This document shows positions 1-11,470 of a DNA stretch of 64,000 bases, in pieces. Made by a program: the position numbers and the translations under genes. Positions within the stretch are counted from its first letter, which is position 1. Each line of letters opens with the position of its first letter. The notes under the pieces were generated by a model, which worked only from the letters and a program-made list of their open reading frames with translations, did no database searches and was not told where the DNA came from. Origin of the DNA: Cocos nucifera. Lineage: Eukaryota; Streptophyta; Magnoliopsida; Arecales; Arecaceae. Where the stretch lies: the NCBI GenBank assembly GCA_006176705.1, contig QRFJ01005959.1:1-64000 (forward strand), given 5' to 3'.

Positions 1-3000
1 ATGAATACCATGTCTGAAGGGTATTAATCCCCTCTTAGAGTTTTCCATACTAAACCTCTTTAGTACTTCCTCTATGTACATCTTCTGTGAAAGTCCTAGC
101 ATCCTATTCGGTCTATCCCTATAGACCTTAATTTCCTAGAATAAAGGATGCTTCACCTAGGTCTTTCATGGAGAATTCCTTGGACAACCATAATTTGACT
201 GATCGTCATCATAAGGAAATATCATTCCCAATAAGGAGGATGTCATCCACGTACAATACGAGGAAGACAACAGCGCTCCCACTGACCTTTTTGAAGACAC
301 ACAGTTCCTCTTCATTTTTGATGAAACCAAACATTTTGATCACATCATTGAAATGAGTGTTCCAGCTCCGAGATGCTTGCTTAAGTCCATATATGGACCT
401 TTGCAGCTTGCAAACCTTGTGATCAGTATCACTGGATGTGAAACCTAGCGGCTATTCCATATAGATATCTTCCTCAAGATATCCATTCAAGAATGCCATT
501 TTCACGTCCATTTGCCATATTTCATAATCGAAATAGGCTGCAATGGCAAGCAATGTGCGGATGGATTTTAGCATAGCCACTAAGAAAAAGGTATCCTGAT
601 AGTCAATGCCTTCGCATTGACTATAACCTTTTGCCACTAGTCTAGCCTTGAATGTCTCCACATTCCCATCTGCACCAATCTTTCTCTTGAAGATCCATTT
701 ACATCCAATAGGTACTATACCTTCTGGTGGATCTACCAAGGTCCAGACTTGGTTTGAGTGCATCGAGTCAATTTCTGACTGCATTGCCTCTAGCCATTTC
801 TCGGAGTCGATATCTGATATCGCCTCATTGTAGGTTTTGGGATCATCACCATGAGCACCATTACCTATGAGGAACATTTCCTCTACTTCCTCTGAAATAA
901 TACCTAAGTATCTTTCAGGGGGACGGAAAACTCTTTCCGATCTACGAGGTGGAGGAGGTAGTGTTCTTATTGGCTCAACCTGATTTGGTTCCAATTGGTC
1001 CTTAGCTCATTATACTTGTGAGACTTTCTCATCAAGCTTAATCTGCTTTCCAATGCCGCTATCTTGAATAAACTATTTTTCAAGAAAGATGGCATGTCGA
1101 CTCACAATCACATTGTGGTCTTCTGGAATGTAGAAATAGTATCCTAATGACTCTTTAGGATATCCTATGAATCGAGCTCTGAAGGACCTAAACTCTAACT
1201 TGTCCGCTTGTTGTCTTTTGACATGAGCCGGACAACCCCAAATTCTGAGATGACTCAGACTTGGTTTCTTACCGTGCCATATCTCATACGGTGTGGTAGG
1301 AACGGTTTTAGAGGGAACCCTATTCAGTAGATAAATTGAAGTTAACAATGAGTGTCCCCAAAGAAAATCAAGGGAGGTCTGTGAAGCTCATCATGGATCG
1401 GACCATATCCAATAGAGATCCGATTTCTCCATTCTGAAACCCCGTTGAGTTGAGGTGTTCCTGGTGGAGTCCATTGAGAGACTATGCCATTTTTCTTGAA
1501 GATAGTCTAGGAATTTTCGGCTAAGGTATTCACCTCCTCGATCTGATCGAAGAACCTTAATGGGTTTTTCCAGTTTGTTTTTCTACTTCATGTCTGAATT
1601 CTTTGAACTTTTCAAAAGCTTCAGACTTATGTCTCATAAGATACACATACCCATACCTAGACAGATCATCGGTAAAGGTAATGAAGTAGACAAAATTGCC
1701 TCTAGCCGGCACATCAAATGGGCCGCACACATCAGTATGTACTAGGGCAAGGAGATCTGTGGCCCTCTCCCCATGTCCTAACAAAAGGGAGTTTAGTCAT
1801 TTTGCCTTGAAGACAAGATTCACAAGTTGGATATGACTCGAAAGTCAATGGACTCAATAGCCCATTTTTCTCCAATTTGTTGATCCTATCTTCTGCTATA
1901 TGACCTAATCTCAGGTGCCATAGATATCTATCATTTGGACTATCCCTAGGTCGTTTGGCATTCACGTTTTGCTCGATAGTTAGAAACAGGTACATCAATA
2001 TGTAGCTGATAAAGATCCATTAATAAGAAAACCATTTGCAATTTTATTTCTTTCATAAAGAATGTTACAATGGTCCTTAAAGAAGGTAATCACATAGCCT
2101 TCTTGTGCTAAGCATGAAACAGAAATCAAATTTCCTGCTAGCTGCAGGCACATAATAACAGTCTTTCAAAACTAAGTCTAAACCAGATGGTAATCGAAGA
2201 GGGTATGTTCCCACGGCCACTGCAGCAACTCTTGCTCCATTACCGATGCGTAGGATCATGTCTCCATCCCTCAGCCTCCTGCTATCCTCAAGATCCCTGC
2301 ATGGAAGTGCACAGATGAGCACTAGAACCAGAGTCAAGCACCCAACTGGATGCAGAAGAAACCGTAAGGTTAGACTCAATAACGAGCATACCTCCAGAAG
2401 GACCTTCCTTCTTGTTCTTCAGGGTGGCCAGGTAAGTAGGGCAGTTCCGCTTCCAGTATGGCCGTCGCTGTTGCAATGGAAACACTTTCCTTTGGCAGCG
2501 GCTTTTATCTTCAGCTCTGCCTTCTTTTTCTTTCCTCCTTCTACCTTCTACTTTTTCACAGACTTTTTTTCTTTCCATAAGACTTTCTTTTGGAAGAAGT
2601 CCATTCCATAGCAAGAACTGAGCCTTTAGAATCCTTTCATAGAAAGCTCAGCGGTGACCAGCATATTCATTAATTCGGCCAAGGAATTTTGAAGTTTATG
2701 CATGTGGTAATTCATGATGAATTGCCCATATGCATCAGTCAAGGATTGCAGAATAATATCATTCTGCATAGATCCAAGTCTAACTTCACACCGAGCTTCT
2801 CAAGCTCTTCCATGTCCTTGATCATCATCAGACAGTGATCTTGGACTGACTGCCCATCACGCATCTTAGCCTTAAAAAGTCATTTTGTGACTTGATATTT
2901 GGCTGCGCGACTCTGTTCACCAAACATCTCCTGCAGGTGAGCCAACATTTGGCGAGCAGTCCCGATATCTTCATGTTGGCGCTGGAGCTCATCAGACATC

Positions 3001-3233
3001 GAGCCCAACATGTAATATCTGGCCTTATTATCTTCGTCTATCCATTTTTTCAGAGATGCTCTCTGTTCAATGGATGGACGGGCTGGTAAGGTGGGAGGGT
3101 CCTGGTCCAATAACATGGGTTAACTTCTCAGAACCCAAAATGAATTTTGTAGTTCCTGAGCCAATCTTTATAATTAGGGTCCGGTCAGTCTATGTGTGTC
3201 TAGGATACGTGCCAATGGGTTGGACGCAGACAT
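1..3233 (-). pseudogene. A-a gag-pol polyprotein, decayed
   Basis: Start is the ATG at 3231-3233, by comparison with the intact homologous start in A-b. Gag runs to ~2640, with an in-frame TGA at 2880-2882. The zinc knuckle (~2460-2500) is damaged: its H-W-K-R-N-C-P region survives as PYWKRNCP and the first cysteines are lost. Protease follows with WVLDSGSSAHLC (~2310-2340). The integrase zinc region (LWHLRLGH, CESCLQGKM) is at ~1800-1930 and the core with HTDVCGP and TDDLSRYGY at ~1640-1760. The integrase tail with LRIWGCPAHVKR is at ~1090-1350. RT runs from ~994 (VWTLVDPPEG, GCKWIFKRK, QMDVKMAFLNG) to the window edge. Frame changes between blocks and several stops make it non-functional. 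Confidence 0.9.
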
Positions 3234-5089
3234 TTTCCTAGAGAGTCAAAGATTCTAGTTAGATACTGTAATTTTGACTTGACCAATTTGTTTAGGAATA
3301 TTTTATTTTTAAACAAATTAGCTCCCACTATTTTCTCGGATCCCTACACTCCCTCTGTAGAGATGCAAAAATCTCCACGATTAATGATTTCTAGTGGGTG
3401 GTGCGGTCTCAACAACTGACTCATCACCTCACCTAACAGTTATTGGTGATGGGTTAGCCAATGAGTGAACAACTCTTGTTCAATGATTCTCTAATCATGG
3501 TGCACCCAAACTTGGTCTCTAATTCATGAATCTCACCGTATCCAAAATATTGATCCACTCCTTAGTTAAGTCAGACCCACCATTTGCATAGACTGGGTTC
3601 CTAATTGAGTCTCTCACCGTATCCGAAATATTGAGCCCAACTCATCCTCCAGCCCATAGCATCCAATGCCTAATAGACATGGTTGCATCTTCCCGGTGCA
3701 ACTGAGCCACTGTATCCAGCCGAGAACAATCAACCCCGGGAAGGGCCCGCACATCTACAATGGTGGAAGACCTCAGACTTAATCTTTTCTTAGGGAGAAT
3801 TGATTCAGGTCTCATTAAACTAGACTTGTCATAGTCATAACAATTATGACTAACCTAGTGGCATGGGTTAGCTCGGATTATTGACCACCTCAGATCAGAA
3901 CTGTGTCAACAGATATGGCCAGGTAAGTGAGACCGGTGGAAGGAATATGCCATTAACTCGTACAAGAATGCATTCAGGTCGAGTAGCTTCCAATTAAAAA
4001 CCAGTCGGTCGTATGTGCCAAACTTACCTTAGACACCAAATTGTTGAGTCAGAACCAATTGGGTTAGCCTACAATCCAGACTCTAACCTCTGAGCCTAAT
4101 TAGGTCTTGCTTGATCGTGACTCGATCTTGACCCAGACTTAATCCTATTAGGCTGGTCAATTTAAGCATTGTTGATCCCATCTAACCAACTCTTGATTCG
4201 GTTTGATCAACCGCTTAGACCTAATTGAGCTACCCAAGCCCGAACCCAGTATTATGAATATGTCTTAGATCTAAAATTCTCAATTTTAGACCTAATTAAT
4301 ATTCCATAATCTTAATTTTTTAATTAAGTAGGGTTCATAAACAAAATATGCACAATAAATCCTAGGGTTTCAGGATCTAGGGTTTTGCAGAAAGTAAGTT
4401 TTGGGTTTCTGATTAAGGACGAACACGCAGCACCCCTACACATCATAAGAACACCCCATCGAATGGGAAGAGAGGGCCTTTAAACCCTTCTTCATTCTTA
4501 TGACCGGACGGCCAAGAGGAACGCCTTAATCAGGAACATGTAATACTACAAAATAGTTTTAGATCTATATCATATATCTCATATACAAATTAGATCTAAT
4601 CATGGCATATTTTGCATACATCTCATGTATCAAATCATGCATATTTTCAGATCTAAATTATCTCATAATAATCTAAAAAATTAGATTTAAATTGATCTTA
4701 ATCAAAATAAATCTAATCTAGACTATGTAGAACTATTCTACAACTAGTCTAGACATGCATCAATCATATCTCATATGATGTTTAAAATTAAATAATTTTT
4801 ATTTGCTATTTTTTAGATGTTATTATAATAATTATAATATCAAAAAATAGTAAATAAATAGATCTAAAATATGATTTAATCAAATTAAATTGTAAAACAT
4901 GCAAGACTATTCTATAGAACTATTCTATTTTAGAACTAGTCATGCATATTTTCTAATCTTAGATCCAAATCATTTAATTTTAATTTTTTCTGATTTCAGA
5001 TCTGATCACATCTCATGTGACATCTAAAATCACTTATTTTCTAATTAAAATAAATTTAAAATTAGATCTAAATACTTTTTAGAACCTTG
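3234..5089 (-). other. 5' untranslated leader of A-a
   Basis: A stretch of ~1.86 kb lies between primer site and gag with no protein similarity that I can see. It is nearly the same as the A-b leader (11471-13328) over long blocks. It contains a conserved block around 3990-4040 (TTCCAATTAAAAACCAGTC in plus orientation) that also occurs in the leaders of A2, D and C1. It also contains the strongly folded segment listed separately. Long structured leaders are common in plant copia elements and usually carry packaging signals; that role is inferred here. Confidence 0.7.
4409..4533 (-). ncRNA. Structured RNA candidate in the A-a leader
   Basis: Nested inverted repeats are visible. The outer stem CTGATTAAGG (4409-4418) pairs with CCTTAATCAG (4524-4533), 10/10. 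The middle stem CATAAGAA (4444-4451) pairs with TTCTTATG (4495-4502), 8/8. Inside are the hairpin CCCAT-CGA-ATGGG (4455-4467) and a short AGGG/CCCT stem (4473-4476/4485-4488). The same layout is present in A-b, partly in A2, and in the related C1 leader. Packaging, dimerisation or translation control are possible roles; none is shown by sequence. Confidence 0.55.
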
Positions 5090-5101
5090 GCTCTGATACC
5101 A
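5090..5101 (-). promoter_or_regulatory. Primer binding site, initiator Met-tRNA (A-a)
   Basis: On the minus strand this reads TGGTATCAGAGC, the standard copia primer site complementary to the 3' end of initiator methionine tRNA, two bases inside the LTR end. It fixes the orientation and the LTR boundary. Confidence 0.95.
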
Positions 5102-5686
5102 GTTGAAGGGAAAATCCTGATTTTTCGGATCCAGGTTCGTTCAGATCTGATCAGATCAAGAGATATATTTCAAAAATTTTTTTCTTTGATCTAATCAGAT
5201 CTTGAAATATTTTAGATCTAATTCTTATTATTTTAATAAATAAAATAAAATAAGATAAATTAAATCAAATTTAATTTACCTGATGTTGGGTAATCCTATT
5301 ATCCCTGTTGATGATCCTGTAAGCAGCGGAAGGTTCTGGATCTAGCCACGCAAGTGCCTGGCCTCTACCGATATCCACTCGGGCTGGATCTGGAGATCCT
5401 CTTCTTCTCTATCACATCTCCAAAAATTAGATCTGGATCTGATCTGGAGGATCTTCAAAACACCTTTCGAAGATCAGCAGTTGTCCTTTGCAGCAGCGCA
5501 GCCTTCTAGCTTTTGATCGCCTTTCTCTTGATCTGGATCGCACCAACCAAGATCCAAAACTCCTTTTGGACGTGGAGAGGAAGAGGGAGAAGGTGGACTT
5601 GGCATGGAGGAAGGAGAGGGAGAGGCAGCCTTGGGGCATGGAAATTTTAATTCAATTTCAGATATTCCTTGAGTTGGGCGCAGGGT

Positions 5687-5698
5687 CTTATTTATAGA
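5687..5698 (-). promoter_or_regulatory. LTR TATA box (A-a)
   Basis: The minus strand reads TCTATAAATAAG, followed by GACCCTGCGCCC. The same TATA plus GACCCT-TGCGCC arrangement recurs in A-b (13918-13929 and in the partial LTR) and in A3 (63337-63347). Transcription would start about 25-30 bp downstream, near 5660. Confidence 0.7.
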
Positions 5699-6011
5699 CT
5701 ATGCGTGATCCAACTCCTCTTCTTCCCAACCAATCACAACCCTTTGTGAAATCAGATCTAAATCTGATTGGTGGGAATAGAGTCCCATGGATTCCTCCTT
5801 AGAGGGCACCTAAGATCCAGTCAAACTTGGTTCTTAGGAGAACTCTAATTGGAATCCAAAAAGGGAGATGGAGTCCTTGTCCAACAAGGACTCCTAGGCG
5901 CCTCCAACTTGGGCACACGCCAAGGGTGGCGTGCACCCTCCTCCTTGCCAGGTTCTGGCAGGGGGACAGGCCCCCACCAGCTCTCCAATAGGTGCATGAC
6001 ATGTGGACAAA

Positions 6012-6072
6012 AGTCAAAGTGTCAATGGTCAACATTTGACCAGTCAAAGGTCAGACTTTTGACCAAAGTCAA
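6012..6072 (-). promoter_or_regulatory. W-box cluster in the A-a LTR U3
   Basis: Seven TTGAC/GTCAA cores occur in about 60 bp, in both orientations, about 320-380 bp upstream of the TATA box. TTGAC[CT] is the binding site of plant WRKY factors. Clusters of this kind are known in stress-induced copia LTRs such as Tnt1. Regulation by WRKY proteins is an inference. Confidence 0.55.
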
Positions 6073-7400
6073 AGAACAAGAAATGGCAGGTGACCAAAAA
6101 TGGCAGGTAATGTCTTACAAAATAAGACAACCTTTTCTGACCTTGGACAACCTCCAGTCAGACCATATGAAGGCCTCTGATTGAGCACAAACTCCTTTGG
6201 CTCAGTCAGGACAACTTATTTATGATAGTAAAAGAAGAACGTTAGGTTCAATCGAGTGCTAGCACGATTTTCTTGAACCTAATTGAATCTCATTCAGATC
6301 AATTGAACTGGATCAGTTCAATTGATGATCACCAGATTCAAACCCTTGTTTGTGTGACCCAGTTAGGTTCAGTTCTGTATGGTAATGGGATATGTCATGA
6401 TCTCTATCATCGACATCATCGAAACTCCTTTCGATGGATCAGAACTCTTCTGATTCGAACAGCTAGAATGATCGATCATCTAAATCATTCTAATTGCTCC
6501 CAAAATCCACCAGTGACACCTAGCAGTATATGGTGGCAACCCATCAGAGCTGAATGCGAACCTCTTGGTGCAGCTACCTGTGTGATTAAGTTCTTCTATC
6601 TTGAGCCCCGATCAGATTAGGGTTAAGGTGAACTCGTCAAACCCTAGTCTCTGTCATATGATGTAATCATTCGATTCAAGTCCGATGTGAAAATCTAAAT
6701 AGAAACTCTTTCTATTATTTCACTCTGCCATGGCCATGGACTTCTGGACTTGATTCTCATGATCATCATAGGGCTGCTCCTCTACCACCGAGGTAGATAG
6801 ATTCCATCTTGATGCAATCCAGTTCCTACAATGAACATGCTATAGCCAACATACACCTCAGGGTTCCGTATGGCTAGGAGATCCGAGTTAATGGTGTAGT
6901 CAAACTATAACACCCTCAAGGTGAACTGCCGATGCATCTCAGGTCAAAGAACCAGACACACCACTGCAGCATCGAGTCAGTCATTGACGAGAAGGTAGAC
7001 TTCCTAATGACTACTCGAGGTGGTCACGCTCAGTGCCCTCGTTCTCTAACGAGTATCCTGTACTCTCGCTCCAATGTCTCCACACCATAGACTCAAGACT
7101 CATCTACTAAAGAGAAGTGATTGTACACTAACCTTCTGGATCAATCACCATCCTCGTGATGATCCGATGGTCGGGAGCATTTTATGAGTTAATAATGATT
7201 ATTCATGTCTTAAATTTTCAACTCTTGAAAATATGAATTATCATTACCATTAACTCAAAGGATGTATCACAAACACTAAATACGCATATGTGATAAAAAA
7301 TAACCCATTTTATTGATTTTAGTCAAAATTATAATTTTGCCCCTAGAAGTGTATTACAAGTGTCAGCCAATTCTGACTTCTAGGGCACATATATCTAACA

Positions 7401-10400
7401 ATCCTATCTTCCACTTGAGTTCGTAGAACTTCTTAGTTCCAAGGTCTTAGCAAATGGGTCGGTCAAGTTCTCCATTTCCATCGATATTCCAAAAATTGAC
7501 GTCATCCTGATCTAAAATCAAAGGTGATAGCAATGCAAAATATGTTGGTCCTTTAATTTTTTAGCTTGAGCTATAGCTCCAATACTACGATAGGACTGGA
7601 CCATCGGTGGAGGGTGCCACTCTCAACCTGCTAACGAACTTCAGTAACTATATAGCTTACATGGCAGCATCATTTGCCACAATATACTCTACATCACTAA
7701 CTGAATAGACTAAAGTATCCTGCTTGGAATCTTTCTAATAGATTGCTCCTGTAATTAGGGTATGACTTGACACTTTCTTATTATCATCTTGTTCTAACTA
7801 AAATTAAAACATCCACATATTTTAAGTTAGTATTTTCATATTTGAGTCACTAGATCTTAGTATTTCTCAAATACATGAGGATTGTCTATACAATCTTCCA
7901 ATGATCCTTACTTAGATCAAACTAGTATCTACTCACTACATTAGTGTATACCATATCTGATTTTGAACATGGAGAAATTAGATGACAGCCTAACCTTTAT
8001 TCCGTGCAATGCTGGAATGCTATTGTCGATTAAGAGAATTTCATCCACAAACAACACAAGGAATAATACTATAGAATATTTTGCCCAATTACAAATGAGG
8101 ATTTGTCTTTATTCATAACAAAGACATACATTCAAAATGTGTGTTCCAAAACTAAGATAATAGCCAAACAGGCTTTATAGGTCTTTACCTTTCCATCTGC
8201 GCTATTCTGATCTTTTTGAAAATTCATTCACACCCAATGAATTTTATTCCTTCAGGTGAATCTAGTGTCCACACACTATTGATTTTCATGAACTTTAATT
8301 TGGATTATGTGGATCCAAGCTACTTCTTAGAGTCAGACCACCGCATTGCATTTCTATAGGTGATTGGATCCTTGTTGTTCTCATCAAGCTCAATAGGATC
8401 GTCATTCTGAACCTAGATACTGAAGTATTTATCCGGCTAATGTGGTACTCTATTGGATCTCCTTAAAGGTACCACTTTAATGGGCTCCAAATTTGATCTG
8501 ATCAAATCTAGTTCTATAGGTTTACTAGATTACGTCGGTTCATCTTCTACCCATCAAACTTTTTCATGTTTAACTTGACAAGCATCAGTTCCTTCTTTAA
8601 AGAACTCCTTTCCAAAAGGAATGCCCTACTACTGATGAACATCTTATGTTTTTCAGCATGATAGAATTAATCATCCTTAAACACCTATTGGATCAGGATC
8701 CAAGTTTATCTATGCGCAATCCTTTGACATAAGTCGATCAACTCCAAACACAAATGTGAGAGAGTTTAGGTTTATGCCTGATCCATATCCCATATGGAGT
8801 CTTTACAATAGATTTACTTGCTATATTTTGAGAGTAAAATAAGTAGTCATAACAACACAATCCTGAAATAGGCAGACAAGCGAACCCTATCATAGATTGA
8901 ACCATGTCTAACAAAGTTCAATTTTTCTTTCAAATACACTATGTTTCGAAAAAGAATCCACTGAAAGAGAATCCTATTCTCTCCTAGATATATCACAAAC
9001 TTACTGGATAAGTATTCGTCTCTTCGATCTAATTGAAGAGTTTCAATATTATTTTTAGTTTATTTTTTTATTTCATTATTAAATTATTTAAACATTTTAA
9101 ATGATTCAAGCCAGACGCACCTATGCCAAGATAGGTCATCTATAATAAAATATTAATATCTTCATTTGGTACCTAAGTTCATAGGTCACATACATCACTA
9201 TGTATGAGACTTAGAACTTTACCGACTCCTTCACCTTTTTCATTAAAAGATGACTTTGTCATCTTTCCAAGAAGACAAGACTCATAGGCTATCAATGATT
9301 CACAATCATTGATGTCGAGGTTTCCCTCTCAAGCTAACCCATTTATCCTGTTCTTGTCAAGATGATAAAGCCTATAATGCTAAAGATAGATATCCATGAC
9401 ATAATCTAACTTGGGTGTTCATAAATATGTACATTATACTTAACAGGCTGTACAAATGTTAAATATTATTTCTTTATTGTCCATCTATTATTGTAATATT
9501 ATTCATAATAATATCACAATAATCTTCTTTATTGATAAATGATAACCATCTCTGACCAAAAGACCAATAGAGATCATATTTATCATAAATGATGGATAAT
9601 GGTGACAATCACTCAAAATAATATTTTTTTGAAAATAAGCTTAACAATTCCTAAAGCTAGGATTGGAACAGGACTTCCATTCCTAACATTCAAATATTTT
9701 TCATCATTTTTAAATATTCCACTTGCCTAAAATTCTTGCAATAAATTGTATAGGACTCTTAGTATCCAATACCCAGCTAGTAGAATTACATATAGAGAAA
9801 TTTTAAGATGTTATTATATAACATCCTTGATAAGCAACTCTTACTCCTTTTTCTTGTTCAACTTGTTATGATCAAAGAAAGCAAGATATTTCTTCTTCCT
9901 ATGATTCTGCTTTTAATAATAGAAGCATTATGCCTGATTTGGGTTAATTTTGGACTAATTATTTTAACTAGGCTTAGAAGCTCCAATACGAACCCATCGT
10001 ACTGCTGAACAAAATTCAACTTTCAATACTAATTATCGAAGTTGGGTTTCATAAGTCATCACTATCTAACAGCGATTGTATCAATTAGAGTTTAGCCTTA
10101 TTCTATGAGAAAAGAGAACATAGACCTAATGTATATGAATTATTTCAAGCCTAGAGACTTGGACTTTAGTCTTAAGGTTCTTCCACTATTTTATTTGAAT
10201 TAGTAGTCTCTACCTCTAATTCAAAAAATTACTTTAATTTTCTAGTAGGTACTAGAATCCACATAGACTATACACTAGCCCGACTTTGGTCGGCCAACCC
10301 ATGTGCATCTATGGATAGGTTCATTAACCAATTATTTTTCTAAACAACTTCTAGTAATTTAATTTTATCCTAAAAATCTAATCAAAAGACTTTGGCCTCC

Positions 10401-10446
10401 ACTGTAAGGATCTGGTTAGGTCCAACCATTAATATGACCATACTTA
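7401..10446 (-). pseudogene. Element D pol remnants (protease, integrase, RT)
   Basis: Heavily decayed but recognisable on the minus strand. Protease WVLDTKSP is at ~9738-9780. The integrase zinc-tail and core start (ESCLLGKMTKSSF, IHSDVCD) are at ~9187-9290. The RT start (VWTLDSPEGIKFIGCE then a stop) is at ~8221-8276. RT and RNase H-like remnants continue to 7401, where A-a begins. Gag remnants extend upstream to the A-b junction at 10446. No open frame of useful length survives. Confidence 0.75.
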
Positions 10447-11044
10447 TGAAGGGAAATCCTGATTTCCCGGTCCAGGTTCGTCCAGATCTGATTAGATCAA
10501 GAGATATATTTCAAAAATTTTCTCTTGACCTTAATCAGATCTTGATATGTTTCAGATCTGATTCTTATTATTTTAATAAATAAAATAAAAGAAGATAAAT
10601 TAAATCAAATTCAATTTACCTGATTTGGGTAATCCTATTACCCTGTAGATGATCCTGATTGCAGCGGAAGGTTCTGGATCTTAGCCACGCAAGCGCCTGG
10701 CCTCTACCGGTATCCACTCGGGTTGGATCTGGAGAACCTCTTCTTCTCTATCACACCTCCAAAAATCAGATCTGGAGGATCTTCAAAACTCTTTTGAAGA
10801 TCTGCAGTCATCCTTTTGCAGCAGCGCAGCCTTCTTGCTTTTGATCGCCTTTCCTTGATCTGAATCGCACCAAACTAAGTCCAAAACACCTTTTGGACGT
10901 GGAGAGCAAAGGGAGAAGAGAGTATGGCGTGGAGAATGAGGGGAGAGGCAGCCTTGGACGTGGGAAATCTCTATTGAATTCACTTAGGATTAGGGTTGGG
11001 CGCAGGGTCTTATTTATAGACCTCTTGTGATCCAACTCCTCTTC
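10447..11044 (-). repeat. 3' LTR of A-b, truncated
   Basis: It matches the last ~600 bp (sense) of the A LTR: compare 13343-13950. It includes the TATA region at 11009-11020. The 5' (U3) part is lost at the deletion junction 11045-11048. Confidence 0.9.
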
Positions 11045-11470
11045 CTCTTCCATGTCCTTGATCATTGTCAGACAGTGATCTTGGACTGACTGCCCATCAC
11101 GCATCTTAGCCTTAAAAAGTCATTTCGTGACTTGATATTTGGCTGCGCGACTCTGTTCACCAAACATCTCCTGTAGGTGAGCCAACATTTGGCGAGCAGT
11201 CCCGATATCTTCATGTTGGCGCTGGAGCTCATCAGACATCGAGCCCAACATGTAGTATCTGGCCTTATTGTCTTCGTCAATCCATTTTTCCAGAGACGCT
11301 CTCTGTTCAGTGGATGGACGAGCTGGTAAGGTGGGAGGGTCCTGGTCCAAAACATGTGTTAACTTCTCTGAACCCAAAATAATTTTGTAGTTCCTGAGCC
11401 AATCTTTATAATTGGGTCCAGTCAGTCTATGTGTGTCTAGGATACGTGCCAATGGGTTGGACGCAGACAT
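11045..11470 (-). pseudogene. A-b gag, N-terminal fragment
   Basis: The ATG at 11468-11470 opens a frame beginning MSASNPLARILDTHRLTGPN, followed by YKDWLRNYKIILGSEK, typical of the copia gag (UBN2-like) N-terminus. The first ~116 codons are open to a TGA at 11120-11122. Homologous sequence (LFKAKMRDGQ) continues past that stop to the deletion junction at 11045. An upstream in-frame ATG at 11488 exists, but the start shared with A-a and A2 is 11470. No product with pol is possible because pol is deleted. Confidence 0.85.

Larger units (their letters stand above)
1..7400 (-). mobile_element. Ty1/copia LTR retrotransposon A-a (minus strand, 3' end outside window)
   Basis: Reading on the minus strand, the order is 5' LTR (5104-7400), primer binding site, leader, gag, protease, integrase and RT. 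The RNase H end and 3' LTR lie left of position 1. The LTR begins TGTTAGATAT and ends CCCTTCA in sense orientation, with the primer site directly inside it. It sits in the internal region of element D, whose coding resumes at 7401. The flanking 5 bp at 7401-7405 (ATCCT) would be one TSD copy; its partner is outside the window. LTR length and polyprotein type resemble the Tork/Angela branch of copia; that lineage call is an inference. Confidence 0.9.
5104..7400 (-). repeat. 5' LTR of A-a (about 2.3 kb)
   Basis: In sense orientation it runs TGTTAGATAT...CCCTTCA (TG...CA ends). It is homologous over its length to the A-b LTR (13343-15628) and to the more distant A3 (61627-63916) and A2 LTRs. A TATA box at 5687-5698 suggests U3 is about 1.7 kb and R/U5 about 0.55 kb. 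The small open frames inside (for example at 5849-6184 and 6273-6620) recur in other LTR copies only as parts of the repeat, so I do not call genes. Confidence 0.93.

Noticed and set aside
5799..6620. Open frames of 80-115 codons on both strands inside the A-a LTR
   Set aside because: They coincide with LTR sequence repeated in A-b and A3 (for example 14065-14301, 14581-14832), have no protein features, and are not kept open in all copies.
9808..10008. Leucine-rich + strand open frame resembling a membrane peptide
   Set aside because: It is antisense to the decayed gag/protease region of D; the hydrophobic composition comes from the complement of Lys/Glu-rich gag.
10262..10313. Hairpin in D (CATAGA/TCTATG) compared with one in C1 (22085-22130, ATACAGA/TCTGTAT) as a conserved structure
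   Set aside because: The two regions are homologous, but the left arms are at non-equivalent positions, so the pairings are not evidence of covariation.
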